From NCBI GenBank assembly GCA_035527455.1, contig DATLAN010000356.1, positions 1 through 5,364 of the forward strand: a stretch of DNA of 5,364 nucleotides. The letters are read 5' to 3'. The stretch comes from DATLAN01 sp035527455 (lineage in GTDB: Bacteria > Planctomycetota > Planctomycetia > Pirellulales > Thermoguttaceae). A model generated the notes under the pieces. That model had not been told where the DNA came from, did not search any database, and worked only from the letters and a program-made list of their open reading frames with translations. The position numbers were made by a program, and so were the translations under genes. Positions 4,719 through 5,364 of the stretch are shown here, piece after piece; position 1 is the first letter of the stretch; each line of letters opens with the position of its first letter.

Positions 4719-5364
4719 AGAGTCTACTGAGCACAGCGGCCGCCTCGTCGCACAACCGGGTCGCTTCGGCCACGGTTTCCGCTTCGGCCACGGCGCGAAC
4801 GATCGGCTCGGTGTTGCTGGCCCGCACCAGGAGCCAACGCCCGGGCCAGTCCAAACGCAGGCCGTCGAGGCGATCCGATTTCGCGTCGGTGAAATGCCTT
4901 TCCAACGCATCTAATGCGGCGGGAACCTTCTCTCCGCCCAAGGCAATCTTCGTCTTGACGATCTCGTACCGCGGCAACTCGTCGGCCAGTTGGCTGATCC
5001 TCATTTCCCGTGCGGCCATCGCGTCGAGCAGTTGGGCCATGCCCACGAAACTGTCGCGGACGAGTCCCACGCGGGGATCGATGGGGCCACCGTTGCCTTC
5101 GCCGCCGAAGACGGCGTCGTGCTCCAGCATGGCGTCCACCACGTTGGCCTCGCCCACGGCCGAATGGAAAAACGGCACACCGTACCGGCGGGCCAGATCC
5201 TGCGACATGCGGCTGGTCGAGCAATTGGTGACGATCGGCCCTTTTCGCTGCCGCAAAACGTGGTCCACGCACATGGCGACCGTGTACTCCTCGCCGACGT
5301 AGCGGCCCGTTTCGTCGATCACGGCCAGTCGATCGGCGTCGGGGTCCTGGCAGAAGCCGATGTC
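4717..5364 (-). CDS. Phosphoglucosamine/phosphomannomutase family protein, C-terminal part
   Basis: Only the last 215 residues are in the window; the frame stays open to the right edge, so the N-terminal domain with the phosphoserine loop lies outside. It belongs to the alpha-D-phosphohexomutase superfamily, which moves phosphate between C6 and C1 of sugars through a phosphoserine and Mg2+. Visible marks, numbered from the first codon at the edge: metal loop DPDADR (7-12), sugar-recognition loop GGEGNGG (87-93), and the domain-4 phosphate-binding loop RASNTEPIVR (181-190). The GEGNGG loop differs from GEQSGH (bacterial GlmM) and GEMSGH (PMM/PGM) and resembles archaeal-type phosphoglucosamine mutases, so I favour glucosamine-6-phosphate/glucosamine-1-phosphate as substrate, with mannose or glucose phosphates possible. 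That would supply UDP-GlcNAc or other nucleotide sugars. An apparent GTG start at 5322 is internal, since the metal loop precedes it. The gene is convergent with the hydrolase gene. Confidence 0.9.
   Translation of the reverse strand, partial: DIGFCQDPDADRLAVIDETGRYVGEEYTVAMCVDHVLRQRKGPIVTNCSTSRMSQDLARRYGVPFFHSAVGEANVVDAMLEHDAVFGGEGNGGPIDPRVGLVRDSFVGMAQLLDAMAAREMRISQLADELPRYEIVKTKIALGGEKVPAALDALERHFTDAKSDRLDGLRLDWPGRWLLVRASNTEPIVRAVAEAETVAEATRLCDEAAAVLSRL

Overview
The window looks like chromosomal DNA of a GC-rich bacterium, most likely a planctomycete. This is inferred from the protein character, the loosely packed gene order, the few strong Shine-Dalgarno sites, and a repeat type that I associate with that phylum. 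No 16S or other decisive marker is present, so the assignment is tentative.

Layout: positions 1-130 hold DNA of uncertain nature that ends in what looks like the 3' half of a tRNA gene on the minus strand (CAT anticodon loop through the acceptor strand). Its 5' half is missing, so it is a candidate integration-site scar. Positions 131-811 carry no gene I can support, only a few hairpins. From 812 to 2135 a minus-strand pair encodes phosphopantetheine adenylyltransferase (coaD) followed, 7 bp downstream, by an HpcH/HpaI-type aldolase. Upstream of coaD is a 174-bp gap containing a large imperfect inverted repeat (2165-2250), and upstream of that a class V PLP-dependent aminotransferase on the same strand (2310-3467). 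Next comes a divergent intergenic region with a good sigma70-type promoter pointing right. It drives a tiny two-helix membrane protein (3617-3802), followed by a secreted or lipid-anchored SGNH-type hydrolase (3866-4639). A convergent phosphosugar mutase of the GlmM/phosphomannomutase family enters from the right edge on the minus strand (4717-5364, N-terminus cut off).

How the genes relate: coaD is core coenzyme A biosynthesis, and the mutase supplies activated sugar precursors for the envelope. The aldolase and aminotransferase are catabolic or biosynthetic enzymes with unidentified substrates. The membrane protein and SGNH hydrolase may share a transcript and act at the envelope. I see no defence system, CRISPR array, complete mobile element or obvious novel multigene system. 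The most interesting leads are the truncated tRNA next to a gene-free stretch, the inverted repeat before coaD, and the uncharacterised membrane-protein/hydrolase pair.
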